Positions 15,098 to 22,673 of a DNA stretch of 26,406 bases are shown piece by piece. The notes under the pieces are model-generated. The model saw only the letters and a program-made list of their open reading frames with translations, was not told where the DNA came from and ran no database searches. The stretch lies in contig NZ_FXTI01000019.1 of assembly GCF_900182565.1 (NCBI RefSeq), positions 1 to 26,406 of the forward strand. Direction: 5' to 3'. The stretch comes from Melghirimyces algeriensis (GTDB lineage Bacteria > Bacillota > Bacilli > Thermoactinomycetales > DSM-45169). The position numbers and the translations under genes are program-made. How positions within the stretch are numbered: position 1 is the first letter of the stretch; each line of letters opens with the position of its first letter.

Positions 15098-16744
15098 ATG
15101 AGAAAACTTCATGTTGTGGTTGTGTTGATTTTGATTACAGCTTTATTGTCGACTGGTTGCCAGCCGTTGGAGACCATTCAGGGGTGGATTCCCGGTCAGA
15201 ATGAAGGTGCCTCGGTGGACAAAGGGCAGGTTTTGCGTATGACGACAGGAGCAGAGCCTGCCAATCTGGACAGTGCTGAAGCGATCGACGGGGATTCATT
15301 CAATGTGTTGAATAATGTGATGGAGGGTCTGATGCGGTTGGATCACAAGGGCAAACCGCAACCGGCGATGGCGGGGGATTTTAAGGTCAGTGAAGACGGG
15401 AAAACCTATCAGTTTCAAATCCGAAAGGATGTCCGTTGGAGTGATGGAAAACCAGTTAAGGCGCATGATTTCGAATATGCATGGAAACGGGCGCTGGACC
15501 CTGACAAAAAACTGGAATCGGCGTATATGCTGTTTCCACTGAAGAATGCCCGTGCTTATTATTCGGGGAAGCTTTCCGCAAATCAGGTGGGGGTTAAGGC
15601 ATTGGATGACCGAACATTGAAGGTTCAGCTAGAGGAACCGGTTCCTTACTTTCTGAACTTGACAACGACGGCTGCCTATCTTCCACAGCGAAAGGATATT
15701 GTTGAGAAGTTTGGTTCAAAGTATGCGAATGAGGCGAACAAAATGGTCTACAACGGTCCTTTTGTTCTCAAGGAATGGAAACATGACCAAAGCTACCGAT
15801 TCGTGAAAAATGATCAATACTGGGATGCCAAAAGTGTGAAACTGGCCGAAGTCCATACGCAAATTGTCCCGGATTCTGTGGAAGCGACCAACTATTATAC
15901 TTCCGGAGATGTGGATGTTGCCCCTCTGAGCGAAAAATTGGTCCCAGCTTTTCAGGGGAATCCGGATTTTGTAGCCGTGGATCGGGGGGCCACTCTCCTG
16001 CTTTTATATAACACTCGAATGGACTTCTTCTCCAATGAAAAAATTCGCAAGGCATTCAGCCTTGCCTTGGATCGTGAACAATTGGTTGGAGAGGTTTTAC
16101 AGAATGGCTCCCGACCGGCAAAGGGAATGGTTCCTGATTCAATCACGGATCATAAAGGGAAATCCTATCGAAAACAAGCGGGAAATATGTTGGATTTCGA
16201 TGTGGAAAAGGCACGTGAACTGCTTGGAGAAGGGATGAAAGAGCTGGGAATTTCCACGCTTCCCCAGTTGAAGCTAAACGTCAATGACGATGATCGAAAA
16301 GAAATTGCACTCTTTTTGAAAGAACAACTGAAAAACAATCTCGGCATTGAGATTTTAATCAATCCCAAACCAGTCAAACAGAAGTTGGAAGAAGAACAGG
16401 CAGGGGATTTTCATCTGTCTTTGGTTCGTTGGATTGGACGATACAATGATCCCATGGCATTTCTGGAAATCGGGCATTCCCAAAGCCGGGTGAACTTGGG
16501 CCGTTGGCGGGATCAGACATTTGATCAATTACTCATCAAATCCAAAAATCAACAAAACCTGAAAAATCGCAATGAGGATCTGATCAAGGCGGAAAATATC
16601 TGTATGAAACAGTCCGGAGTTTCTCCCCTGTTTTATGAGACTCGGACCTATATACAGAAACCGTATGTTCAAGATCTGTATCGTCACCCTGTTGGAGCCG
16701 AATATACATTAAAATGGGCTTACATCGATGAGCAGAAGAAATAA
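15098..16744 (+). CDS. Oligopeptide ABC transporter substrate-binding lipoprotein (OppA/DppE family)
   Basis: The protein has 548 residues and belongs to solute-binding protein family 5. A lipoprotein signal peptide ends in LSTGC with the lipidated cysteine at residue 21. The family core is clear: TTGAEPANLDSAEAIDG, GLMRLDHKGKPQPAMAGDF, YQFQIRKDVRWSDGKPVKAHDFEYAWKRA (the SBP_5 hallmark) and a C-terminal ligand lobe. It captures peptides outside the membrane and delivers them to an Opp-type permease. No permease or ATPase gene is adjacent, so it probably serves a system encoded elsewhere. ATG 15098 follows AAAGGGGGGGAG. A terminator follows 20 bases after the stop, so it appears monocistronic. 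Confidence 0.93.
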   Translation: MRKLHVVVVLILITALLSTGCQPLETIQGWIPGQNEGASVDKGQVLRMTTGAEPANLDSAEAIDGDSFNVLNNVMEGLMRLDHKGKPQPAMAGDFKVSEDGKTYQFQIRKDVRWSDGKPVKAHDFEYAWKRALDPDKKLESAYMLFPLKNARAYYSGKLSANQVGVKALDDRTLKVQLEEPVPYFLNLTTTAAYLPQRKDIVEKFGSKYANEANKMVYNGPFVLKEWKHDQSYRFVKNDQYWDAKSVKLAEVHTQIVPDSVEATNYYTSGDVDVAPLSEKLVPAFQGNPDFVAVDRGATLLLLYNTRMDFFSNEKIRKAFSLALDREQLVGEVLQNGSRPAKGMVPDSITDHKGKSYRKQAGNMLDFDVEKARELLGEGMKELGISTLPQLKLNVNDDDRKEIALFLKEQLKNNLGIEILINPKPVKQKLEEEQAGDFHLSLVRWIGRYNDPMAFLEIGHSQSRVNLGRWRDQTFDQLLIKSKNQQNLKNRNEDLIKAENICMKQSGVSPLFYETRTYIQKPYVQDLYRHPVGAEYTLKWAYIDEQKK

Positions 16745-16764
16745 AAGTCAGCCAGATGAAGGAG

Positions 16765-16791
16765 AAAACCGGTCCAAAAGGCCGGTTTTTT
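16765..16791 (+). terminator. Terminator after the oligopeptide-binding gene
   Basis: AAAACCGG (16765-16772) and CCGGTTTT (16782-16789) form the stem, followed by further T to 16791. Strong, and symmetrical enough to work on both strands. Confidence 0.85.
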
Positions 16792-16840
16792 GTATTATAA
16801 CAGTTATTGTGGGAATGGAAATGGACAGTGTTTTTTTATC

Positions 16841-16888
16841 TGAAATCGCAAAAAAGTATTGTCAATGTGAATCAATCTGTTATATAAT
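16841..16888 (+). promoter_or_regulatory. aceB promoter with adjacent cre-like site
   Basis: TTGTCA (16859-16864) and TATAAT (16883-16888) at 18-bp spacing make a near-consensus sigma-A promoter. TGAAATCGCAAAAA (16841-16854), just upstream of the -35, matches the CcpA cre consensus TGWAANCGNTNWCA at 12 of 14 positions. Carbon catabolite control of the glyoxylate shunt is plausible. The promoter is well supported; the cre site is weaker. Confidence 0.6.
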
Positions 16889-16943
16889 ACAAACCAAGTT
16901 AACGTTTCTGTATCTAAACAGTATGAGTGAAAGGGTGACTTCT

Positions 16944-18548
16944 GTGAGTTCCCAAACGGCCTTTTTTCCAGCGAATGTAGAAGTGAAAGGAGAAGTAACA
17001 GCGAAGTTCCGGGAAATCCTAACTCCTGAGGCGCTGGATTTTGTAGCTAAGCTGACACGTTTATTTTCAACTGAGCGCGATCGATTGTTGCATAACAGAA
17101 GGAGGCGTCAACAGGAAATTGATGAAGGAATATTGCCAAGATTCCTAAAGGAAACGGAGGATATTCGAACCAGTTCCTGGTCTGTTTCCCCTCTTCCCTA
17201 TGACTTGCAGGACCGGCGTGTGGAGATTACAGGTCCGGCTTCTGATCCGAAAATGGTGATTAATGCCCTCAATTCAGGAGCAAATGTGTTTATGGCTGAT
17301 TTTGAGGATGCCAATTCTCCTACATGGGAGAATTGCATTCAGGGACAAATCAATATGCGAGAGGCTGTGAATCGTACCATTTCATTCACCGGCTCGAACG
17401 GAAAGCATTACCAGCTTAAGGATAAGCCTGCTGTATTGTTGGTTCGACCCAGAGGGTGGCACTTGGACGAAAAGCATGTCACAGTGGATGGAAAACCTGT
17501 CCCTGCCGGACTTTTTGACTTTGGACTCTATGTTTTCCATAATGCGAAAAAATTGCTGAAACAAGGGTCTGGGCCCTATTTCTATCTTCCCAAGCTGGAA
17601 AGTCATCTGGAAGCCCGCCTCTGGAATGAGGTCTTTCTCTATGCGCAAAAGGAATTAAAAATCGCTCCTGGGACCATTAAAGCAACGGTGTTGATTGAAA
17701 CCATCACGGCTGCTTTTGAAATGGATGAAATTCTCTATGAGCTAAGGGAGCACTCAGCGGGACTGAATTGTGGCCGTTGGGATTATATCTTCAGTTACAT
17801 CAAGCGATTCCGAAATCGGCCGGAGGTGGTTCTTCCAGACCGCTCACTCGTCACCATGACCGTCCCCTTTATGAGAGCGTATACGCTGTTGGCGGTCAAG
17901 ACCTGTCATCGACGGAATGTTCACTGTATCGGAGGAATGGCCGCGCAGATTCCAGTGAGGAATGACCCGGAAGCCAACGAGGCTGCGATCGCCAAAGTTC
18001 GGGCTGACAAGGAGCGGGAGGCATTGGATGGTCATGATGGCACTTGGGTGGCACACCCTGCTTTAGTGCCTGTTGCCAAGGAAGTCTTTGACCAACACAT
18101 GCCTCATCCCAATCAGATTGACAAGAAGCGGGCAGATGTCCATGTATCGGCTGATGATCTTTGTCGGGTTCCTGAAGGTCCTATTACAGAGGAAGGTTTG
18201 CGTCAGAATGTAAGTGTGGGAATTCAATACATTGAAGCATGGTTGCGAGGTTATGGGGCGGTGGGGATTAATCACTTAATGGAAGATGCGGCAACAGCGG
18301 AGATTTCCCGCGCCCAAATATGGCAGTGGATTCGTCATCCCAAAGGAATACTGGACGATGGCCGGAAGGTGACTGTGGATCTGTTCCAGCAGATTGTGGA
18401 GGAAGAGTTAGAACAGATCAAAGAGCGAATTGGAGAGAAACGCTTTTCCTCCGGACGCTTCTCGGATGCAAAGACCCTCTTTCATGAATTGACCGTGTCG
18501 GATGAATTTGTAGAATTCCTGACTCTCCCCGGATATGACCGGATCTAA
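16944..18548 (+). CDS. aceB: Malate synthase A
   Basis: The protein has 534 residues, the usual length of malate synthase A. It condenses glyoxylate with acetyl-CoA to malate, the second step of the glyoxylate shunt. The family signature REHSAGLNCGRWDYIFSYI lies at about residue 268. Other landmarks are NVFMADFEDANSPTWENCI, LLVRPRGWHLDEKH and GGMAAQIPVRNDPEAN. I start at GTG 16944 because AAAGGGTGA is just upstream at good spacing; ATG 16923 lacks a ribosome binding site, and the frame upstream of that overlaps the terminator and promoter. aceA follows 32 bases later, so both should be made from one transcript when cells grow on acetate or fatty acids. Confidence 0.95.
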   Translation: MSSQTAFFPANVEVKGEVTAKFREILTPEALDFVAKLTRLFSTERDRLLHNRRRRQQEIDEGILPRFLKETEDIRTSSWSVSPLPYDLQDRRVEITGPASDPKMVINALNSGANVFMADFEDANSPTWENCIQGQINMREAVNRTISFTGSNGKHYQLKDKPAVLLVRPRGWHLDEKHVTVDGKPVPAGLFDFGLYVFHNAKKLLKQGSGPYFYLPKLESHLEARLWNEVFLYAQKELKIAPGTIKATVLIETITAAFEMDEILYELREHSAGLNCGRWDYIFSYIKRFRNRPEVVLPDRSLVTMTVPFMRAYTLLAVKTCHRRNVHCIGGMAAQIPVRNDPEANEAAIAKVRADKEREALDGHDGTWVAHPALVPVAKEVFDQHMPHPNQIDKKRADVHVSADDLCRVPEGPITEEGLRQNVSVGIQYIEAWLRGYGAVGINHLMEDAATAEISRAQIWQWIRHPKGILDDGRKVTVDLFQQIVEEELEQIKERIGEKRFSSGRFSDAKTLFHELTVSDEFVEFLTLPGYDRI

Positions 18549-18580
18549 ATGAACAGATCGAAATAAAGGAGCGATCATCC

Positions 18581-19864
18581 ATGAAAAAGACTGAAGTGAA
18601 TCAGTTGCAGGAATATTGGAATAATGACCCTCGGTGGAAAGGGATTGAACGACCGTACAGTCCTGAAGATGTGTTAAAGTTGCGTGGTTCCATCCAAATC
18701 GATTACACTCTGGCCCGGCGTGGTGCAGAACGGTTGTGGAAACTCCTTCATGAGGAGGAGCATGTAAAAGCATTGGGTGCACTGACGGGCAATCAGGCTG
18801 TACAGCAGGTTAAGGCGGGCTTGCAAGCGATTTATCTGTCTGGATGGCAAGTGGCCGCCGATGCCAATCTTGCTGGTCAGATGTATCCCGACCAAAGCCT
18901 TTATCCATCCAACAGTGTCCCACATGTCGTCAAACGGATCAATCAGGCCCTTCAACGGGCAGATCAGATTGAACATGCCGAAGGAGGGGCTTCCCGCGAT
19001 TGGTTTGCTCCGATTGTGGCGGATGCGGAAGCGGGTTTTGGCGGTCCACTAAATGTTTTTGAGTTGATGAAATCCATGATCGAGGCAGGAGCGGCTGGGG
19101 TCCACTTTGAAGATCAATTGGCCTCCGAGAAAAAATGTGGTCACTTGGGTGGAAAGGTGTTGATCCCGACATCCCAGGCGGTTCGAAATTTGGTCTCTGC
19201 TCGCCTTGCTGCCGATGTGATGGGTGTTCCCACCATCTTGGTTGCTCGCACGGATGCCAATGCAGCACAGATGGTGACCAGCGATGTGGACCCGCAGGAT
19301 CACCCATTCCTCACGGGAGAGCGAACGGCAGAAGGCTTTTATCGACAACGTTGCGGATTGGAAACCGCGATCGCCAGAGGGCTTGCCTATGCCCCTTATG
19401 CTGATCTGATCTGGTGTGAAACCTCCACACCGGACCTGGAGGAGGCTCGCCGTTTCGCCGAGGCAATCCATGAAAAGTTCCCAGGTAAGATGCTGGCTTA
19501 CAATTGTTCTCCATCATTTAACTGGAAAAAACATCTGGATGATCCAACCATTCGTCGTTTTCAGGATGAACTGGGCAAAATGGGATACAAGTTTCAGTTT
19601 ATCACGTTGGCCGGGTTTCACGCTCTCAACAACAGTATGTTTGAATTGGCCAACGAATACAAACAGATGGGAATGGCCGCCTACTCCAAACTTCAACAAC
19701 GGGAGTTCTCCAATGAAGCGCTTGGATATACGGCTACCCGTCACCAACGGGAAGTGGGAACCGGATACTTTGATGTCGTCTCCATGGTGATTTCAGGCGG
19801 AACTTCTTCCACTACGGCACTCAAAGGATCGACGGAAGAAGCACAGTTTACTGCAACAAAATAA
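18581..19864 (+). CDS. aceA: Isocitrate lyase
   Basis: The protein has 427 residues, typical of the bacterial short form. It cleaves isocitrate to succinate and glyoxylate, bypassing the decarboxylating TCA steps. The active-site signature KKCGHLGGK (about residues 183-191) carries the catalytic cysteine. GNQAVQQVKAGLQAIYLSGWQ, DAEAGFGG, FEDQLASE and NCSPSFNW are further conserved blocks. ATG 18581 follows AAAGGAG. It is directly downstream of malate synthase. The gene ends just before a hairpin without a T-run, a structured repeat, and then a second copy of the same hairpin with a T-run. The functional terminator of the operon may therefore have moved about 250 bases downstream. Confidence 0.96.
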   Translation: MKKTEVNQLQEYWNNDPRWKGIERPYSPEDVLKLRGSIQIDYTLARRGAERLWKLLHEEEHVKALGALTGNQAVQQVKAGLQAIYLSGWQVAADANLAGQMYPDQSLYPSNSVPHVVKRINQALQRADQIEHAEGGASRDWFAPIVADAEAGFGGPLNVFELMKSMIEAGAAGVHFEDQLASEKKCGHLGGKVLIPTSQAVRNLVSARLAADVMGVPTILVARTDANAAQMVTSDVDPQDHPFLTGERTAEGFYRQRCGLETAIARGLAYAPYADLIWCETSTPDLEEARRFAEAIHEKFPGKMLAYNCSPSFNWKKHLDDPTIRRFQDELGKMGYKFQFITLAGFHALNNSMFELANEYKQMGMAAYSKLQQREFSNEALGYTATRHQREVGTGYFDVVSMVISGGTSSTTALKGSTEEAQFTATK

Positions 19865-19872
19865 TTGTGTTA

Positions 19873-19892
19873 CACCACCTTCACAGGTGGTG
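19873..19892 (+). repeat. Left copy of the aceA terminator hairpin
   Basis: CACCACCTTCACAGGTGGTG, 7-bp stem with loop TTCACA, but no T-run after it. The identical 20 bases recur at 20121-20140 followed by six T. The two copies bracket the structured repeat at 19893-20118. Confidence 0.75.
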
Positions 19893-20118
19893 AGACTGTG
19901 GACAAAAATAATAAGAAGAAGGGGATATCCGGTGGAGCATCCTTTTCCGACAACTCAGCGGAACCCCTGGAGGTCCCAACCGTTTTTAGCGGACAACTTG
20001 CTTTTCCCTTTTGTCCGCTGGTTGGGACCGGAGGGGGTGAAGCGGACTCCTTCCTCTTCTTTGCTGGAGGAAAGAGATGCGAAGACGGAAATCCCCTCTC
20101 CCCCACTTTGTCATGAAC
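19893..20118. repeat. Structured intergenic repeat, copy 1
   Basis: About 226 bases, from AGACTG to CATGAAC, closely matching 20590-20810. Inside is a long hairpin: GGTCCCAACC (19972-19981) with GGTTGGGACC (20020-20029), continued by AGCGGACAA/TTGTCCGCT. Outer inverted repeats GGGGATATCCG (19921-19931) and CGGAAATCCCC (20086-20096) enclose it. Both strands have open frames, but these follow from near-identity of the copies and carry no known domain. It could be a MITE-like element or a structured RNA; it is not a T-box (no GGGTGGAACCGCG-like box). Family not recognised. Confidence 0.8.
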
Positions 20119-20120
20119 TT

Positions 20121-20146
20121 CACCACCTTCACAGGTGGTGTTTTTT
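20121..20146 (+). terminator. Terminator of the aceBA transcript
   Basis: CACCACCTTCACAGGTGGTG followed by six T (20141-20146). Stem 7 bp, GC-rich; a textbook intrinsic terminator. It lies three bases after the end of repeat copy 1. Confidence 0.9.
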
Positions 20147-20228
20147 GCCCATTTTTCCGCGGGACAGGGACCCACGATCCATTCAGGGCATAGGTATAAC
20201 AGTGACTATTGCCCAGGAGGGATCATGA

Positions 20229-20573
20229 ATGGAATATGGCCAACAGATGAAACCGACTTCACTGATCGGAATTATTCAACACTGTACAACGGTCTGTGAT
20301 GGCATGGTGACAATGGTGGCATGTATGCCGGATGTTGCCCAGCGCAGAATGCAATTGCGACTGTTGAGAGATTGTGCAGATATCTGTTCACTGACCGCCC
20401 AGATGCTAGCTCGTAACAGTCCTTTTTCCAGACAGATGGCGCTTCTCTGTGCCCAGGTGTGTGAGGCTTGTGGTCGGGAGTGTATGAAATTTCCGGACCC
20501 TCATTCCCAACACTGTGCACGTGTCTGCCTGCACTGTGCGGATGCATGCCGTAAATATGCCATGTGTGGCTGA
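20229..20573 (+). CDS. Four-helix-bundle copper-binding protein (DUF326/Csp-like)
   Basis: A 114-residue helical protein with 14 cysteines spaced by 3 or 4 residues, for example C19xxxC23, C49xxxC53, C74xxxC78xxC81xxxC85 and C95xxxC99xxC102xxxC106. This pattern matches the ferredoxin-like DUF326 group now known as copper storage-type four-helix bundles, where cysteines line the core and bind many Cu(I) ions. It has no signal peptide, so it should be cytosolic. ATG 20229 has AGGAGG 8 bases upstream. The gene is alone between two copies of a structured repeat, with a terminator after the second. No copper regulator or exporter is visible nearby. The family is secure and copper storage is the most likely role. 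Confidence 0.88.
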   Translation: MEYGQQMKPTSLIGIIQHCTTVCDGMVTMVACMPDVAQRRMQLRLLRDCADICSLTAQMLARNSPFSRQMALLCAQVCEACGRECMKFPDPHSQHCARVCLHCADACRKYAMCG

Positions 20574-20588
20574 TTGTAAACAACCTTG

Positions 20589-20810
20589 GAGACTGCTGAC
20601 AATGATAAATAAGAGGGGGATATCCGGTGAAGCATCCTTTTCCGACGACCCAGCGGAACCCCGGAGGTCCCAACCGTTTAGCGGACAACCTGCTTTCCCC
20701 TTTTGTCCGCTGGTTGGGACCGGAGGGGGTGAAGCGGACTCTTTCCACTTCCTTGCTGGAGGAAAGAGATGCGGAAACGGATATCTCCCCTTCATCACTT
20801 TGCCATGAAC
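20589..20810. repeat. Structured intergenic repeat, copy 2
   Basis: A 222-base near-copy of 19893-20118, from GAGACTG to CATGAAC. The long hairpin spans 20666-20721 (GGTCCCAACC/GGTTGGGACC and AGCGGACAA/TTGTCCGCT). Outer inverted repeats GGGGATATCCG (20616-20626) and CGGATATC-TCCCC (20778-20790) are better paired than in copy 1. AACCTTGG (20582-20589) to its left matches part of the terminator arm to its right. A GGAGGAAAGAG-ATG start-like signal at 20757-20772 is shared with copy 1. Confidence 0.8.
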
Positions 20811-20812
20811 CT

Positions 20813-20843
20813 CCTTGGCTTTCCATAGAAGCCAAGGTTTTTT
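20813..20843 (+). terminator. Terminator after the copper-binding protein gene and repeat copy 2
   Basis: CCTTGGCTT (20813-20821) pairs with AAGCCAAGG (20829-20837), followed by six T. Strong intrinsic terminator two bases after repeat copy 2. Confidence 0.9.
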
Positions 20844-20970
20844 ACAATACATTCTATGAAAATGGTGAAAACCTTTTGAGATATTGCTTTTTTCCTAGTG
20901 ACGGAAATGGAAAAATTTCATAAGATAGAAACTGGGAATTTATTTTCAGTTGCTAAATGAGGTGTTTGCT

Positions 20971-21684
20971 TTGCCATTCAAATATCCGGCACTCATGATT
21001 GCGTTTTTCAGCATCCTGTTATCCAGCGGTTGCTCTTTGATGGCCAAACAGATGATAGATGATACACAGAAACAATTGGCAGAAGAACAGAAGGAAAAAA
21101 CAGCAAAAAAAGCATCCAAAGAGGAACAGTCCCCTGAAGAAGATGAAGAGCCCAAGGCGGATTTTCCCAACAATGCGGATGCAGGTTTGGATTCCGGAAA
21201 AGAAGGATTGGTGGATACAACCAAATTGGAAGCCAGTAATGTGACGATCTTTGCGGATAATCAGAACTGGAAGCAGATCGAACATGATAACGAAGAAGGC
21301 TATGAATATACTGCATTTACTCCGGATGGGCGATCCAGTGATCTCAGTCAGGAAATGTTGGGTGTTCAGTTTTTTGAGGGAGCACATCAACAGATCACCG
21401 TCGCCCAGGCAGCTCAAGTGTATAAGCAGGAGATGCAAAACGATAAGAATGCGAAATGGACGTGGAATGTCATTTCGGAAACACAGGATGAGATGCTGGT
21501 AGAACTGAAAATCATGGGTGATCCGGAGCAAGGGGAGCATGGTTATGGCTACGTTCGTTTTTTTACCACAGATAAGGGAATATGTGCTCTTCTTTATCTG
21601 TCATCCAATGAACTGAGTGAAGAAGAGCAAAAAAAATGGCAATCGCTTCTCCAGCGAGCCGATCGTGAGGATACCACATTATAA
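20971..21684 (+). CDS. Predicted lipoprotein, paralogue 1
   Basis: The protein has 237 residues: a lipoprotein signal peptide with lipobox LSSGC (Cys21), then a long charged linker (about 35-85, many E and K), then a globular part with NVTIFADNQNWKQIEHD and YVRFFTTDKGICALLYLSS. The end SEEEQKKWQSLLQRADREDTTL is closely shared with the next gene, so the two are tandem paralogues. I start at TTG 20971: GAGGTG lies 6 bases upstream, and the lipid cysteine then falls at residue 21 exactly as in the paralogue. Starting at TTG 20950 would leave no ribosome binding site. I do not recognise the domain; a surface-exposed, membrane-tethered protein is all that can be supported. Confidence 0.75.
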   Translation: MPFKYPALMIAFFSILLSSGCSLMAKQMIDDTQKQLAEEQKEKTAKKASKEEQSPEEDEEPKADFPNNADAGLDSGKEGLVDTTKLEASNVTIFADNQNWKQIEHDNEEGYEYTAFTPDGRSSDLSQEMLGVQFFEGAHQQITVAQAAQVYKQEMQNDKNAKWTWNVISETQDEMLVELKIMGDPEQGEHGYGYVRFFTTDKGICALLYLSSNELSEEEQKKWQSLLQRADREDTTL

Positions 21685-21691
21685 TTTGCTT

Positions 21692-21728
21692 CAGAACCGG
21701 TTCTTTACGACAAAAGGACCGGTTTCTG
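21692..21728 (+). terminator. Hairpin after lipoprotein 1
   Basis: CAGAACCGGT (21692-21701) pairs with ACCGGTTTCTG (21718-21728), with one bulged base. No long T-run follows, so it may be a partial terminator between the tandem paralogues. Confidence 0.5.
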
Positions 21729-21785
21729 AGTTTCAGGGAATTTGAAATTTTGGTAAATATGTTACTGAATGAGGTGTTGGAACAA

Positions 21786-22445
21786 TTGAGTTGGAAAAAA
21801 TGGATGGTATTGATGGCCATTTCGGCGATGCTGTTTTCCAGCGGCTGCTCTTTGATGGTCAAGCAAATGGCCGATCATAGCCAAAAGCAGTTTGAAAAAG
21901 AAACGGAAAAGGTGACAAAAAAAGAGCCTGAAGAAGACTCTTCCGCCGAGGAAGAGGAAGTGGAGATTGCCCCGGATATAGAAGCCGAAGAAGAGCCGGT
22001 AGATGAAACGAAATTGGAAGTAAGCGGCATTACCGTCTTTGTGGATGACCAAGGCTGGAGACAAGTCAATCAGGCAACTGAACAGGGAGTGGAATCCATA
22101 CAATTTATCCCTGGCAATACCTCGGAAAGTGACCCCTCGGAAACCCTGTTTGTAATGACGTATAAAGGGGTGCCTACCTCTGCCTTACCCCAACTTGCTG
22201 AAGGTTTCAAACAGGAGTGGTTGAAAGATGGCCACTCCGGATGGGATGAAATCTCCAGTAAGGAGGGGGATATTCTCGTAAAGCTGGGGCAGGGATTGGG
22301 TGCTGAGGGCTTTACCCGCTTTTTTGCCACGGATCAGGGTATCTTTCAGATCATCTACGTTTCCAAGCATTCCATGAGCGAAGAGGATCAGACAAAATGG
22401 AAGTCACTTCTCCGGCAGGCAGATCGCGACCAAACGACTTTGTAA
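21786..22445 (+). CDS. Predicted lipoprotein, paralogue 2
   Basis: The protein has 219 residues and the same layout as the preceding gene: signal peptide with lipobox FSSGC (Cys21), acidic linker, then a globular domain (ITVFVDDQGWRQVNQ, GFTRFFATDQGIFQIIYVS) ending SEEDQTKWKSLLRQADRDQTTL. The start is taken as TTG 21786, 9 bases after GAGGTG; upstream TTG codons at 21750 and 21777 lack proper spacing. The last 127 bases of the gene and its terminator recur exactly at 24981, on the far side of the toxin module, so this gene's 3' end is one arm of a direct repeat. Function unknown; probably exposed on the outer face of the membrane. Confidence 0.75.
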   Translation: MSWKKWMVLMAISAMLFSSGCSLMVKQMADHSQKQFEKETEKVTKKEPEEDSSAEEEEVEIAPDIEAEEEPVDETKLEVSGITVFVDDQGWRQVNQATEQGVESIQFIPGNTSESDPSETLFVMTYKGVPTSALPQLAEGFKQEWLKDGHSGWDEISSKEGDILVKLGQGLGAEGFTRFFATDQGIFQIIYVSKHSMSEEDQTKWKSLLRQADRDQTTL

Positions 22446-22510
22446 TCCAGATGAAAAGGTTCTTCCCTTTGGGAAGGACCTTTTTTTTTGGGAGTCTGAA
22501 GACGTGCAAA
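22319..22510. repeat. Direct repeat, left copy (lipoprotein 3' end plus terminator)
   Basis: The first 168 bases (22319-22486) are identical to 24981-25148. The following 24 bases differ by one inserted base and two substitutions. The repeat covers the last 42 codons of the lipoprotein, its stop and its terminator. It brackets a 2.5-kb AT-rich module. Confidence 0.95.
22454..22489 (+). terminator. Terminator of lipoprotein 2
   Basis: AAAAGGT-CTTCCC and GGGAAG-ACCTTTT pair across a TTT loop (22454-22484), followed by T to 22489. Very strong. Confidence 0.9.
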
Positions 22511-22673
22511 TCAAATGATAACTACATACAGAATAAATAAGAATAAATTTATTTATTTGCTTATTTTCTATATTTTATAAGTAATGTATAATTGTACAAA
22601 CCATCTGTATAAGACAAATAGTTTTTTGCCGTAAATGGATAATTAATGTTTAGAAGAATAGGAGGTTTGTATC

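Noticed and set aside
16728..16943. Long N-terminal extension of malate synthase
   Set aside because: The frame runs through the oppA-type terminator and the aceB promoter; GTG 16944 has the ribosome binding site and gives the normal family length.
18408..19517. Minus-strand frames of 100-140 codons over aceB and aceA
   Set aside because: They lie opposite highly conserved enzyme genes and have no ribosome binding sites or domains.
19893..20146. T-box or other known amino acid leader RNA
   Set aside because: There is a terminator and a large stem, but no T-box core sequence, and the copies lie after genes (3' side) and not ahead of a synthetase or amino acid gene.
19870..20852. Long frames on both strands across the two structured repeats, similar between the copies
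   Set aside because: The protein similarity follows from near-identical DNA; frames differ in length, cross terminators, and contain no domain. Inverted repeats explain the open frames better.
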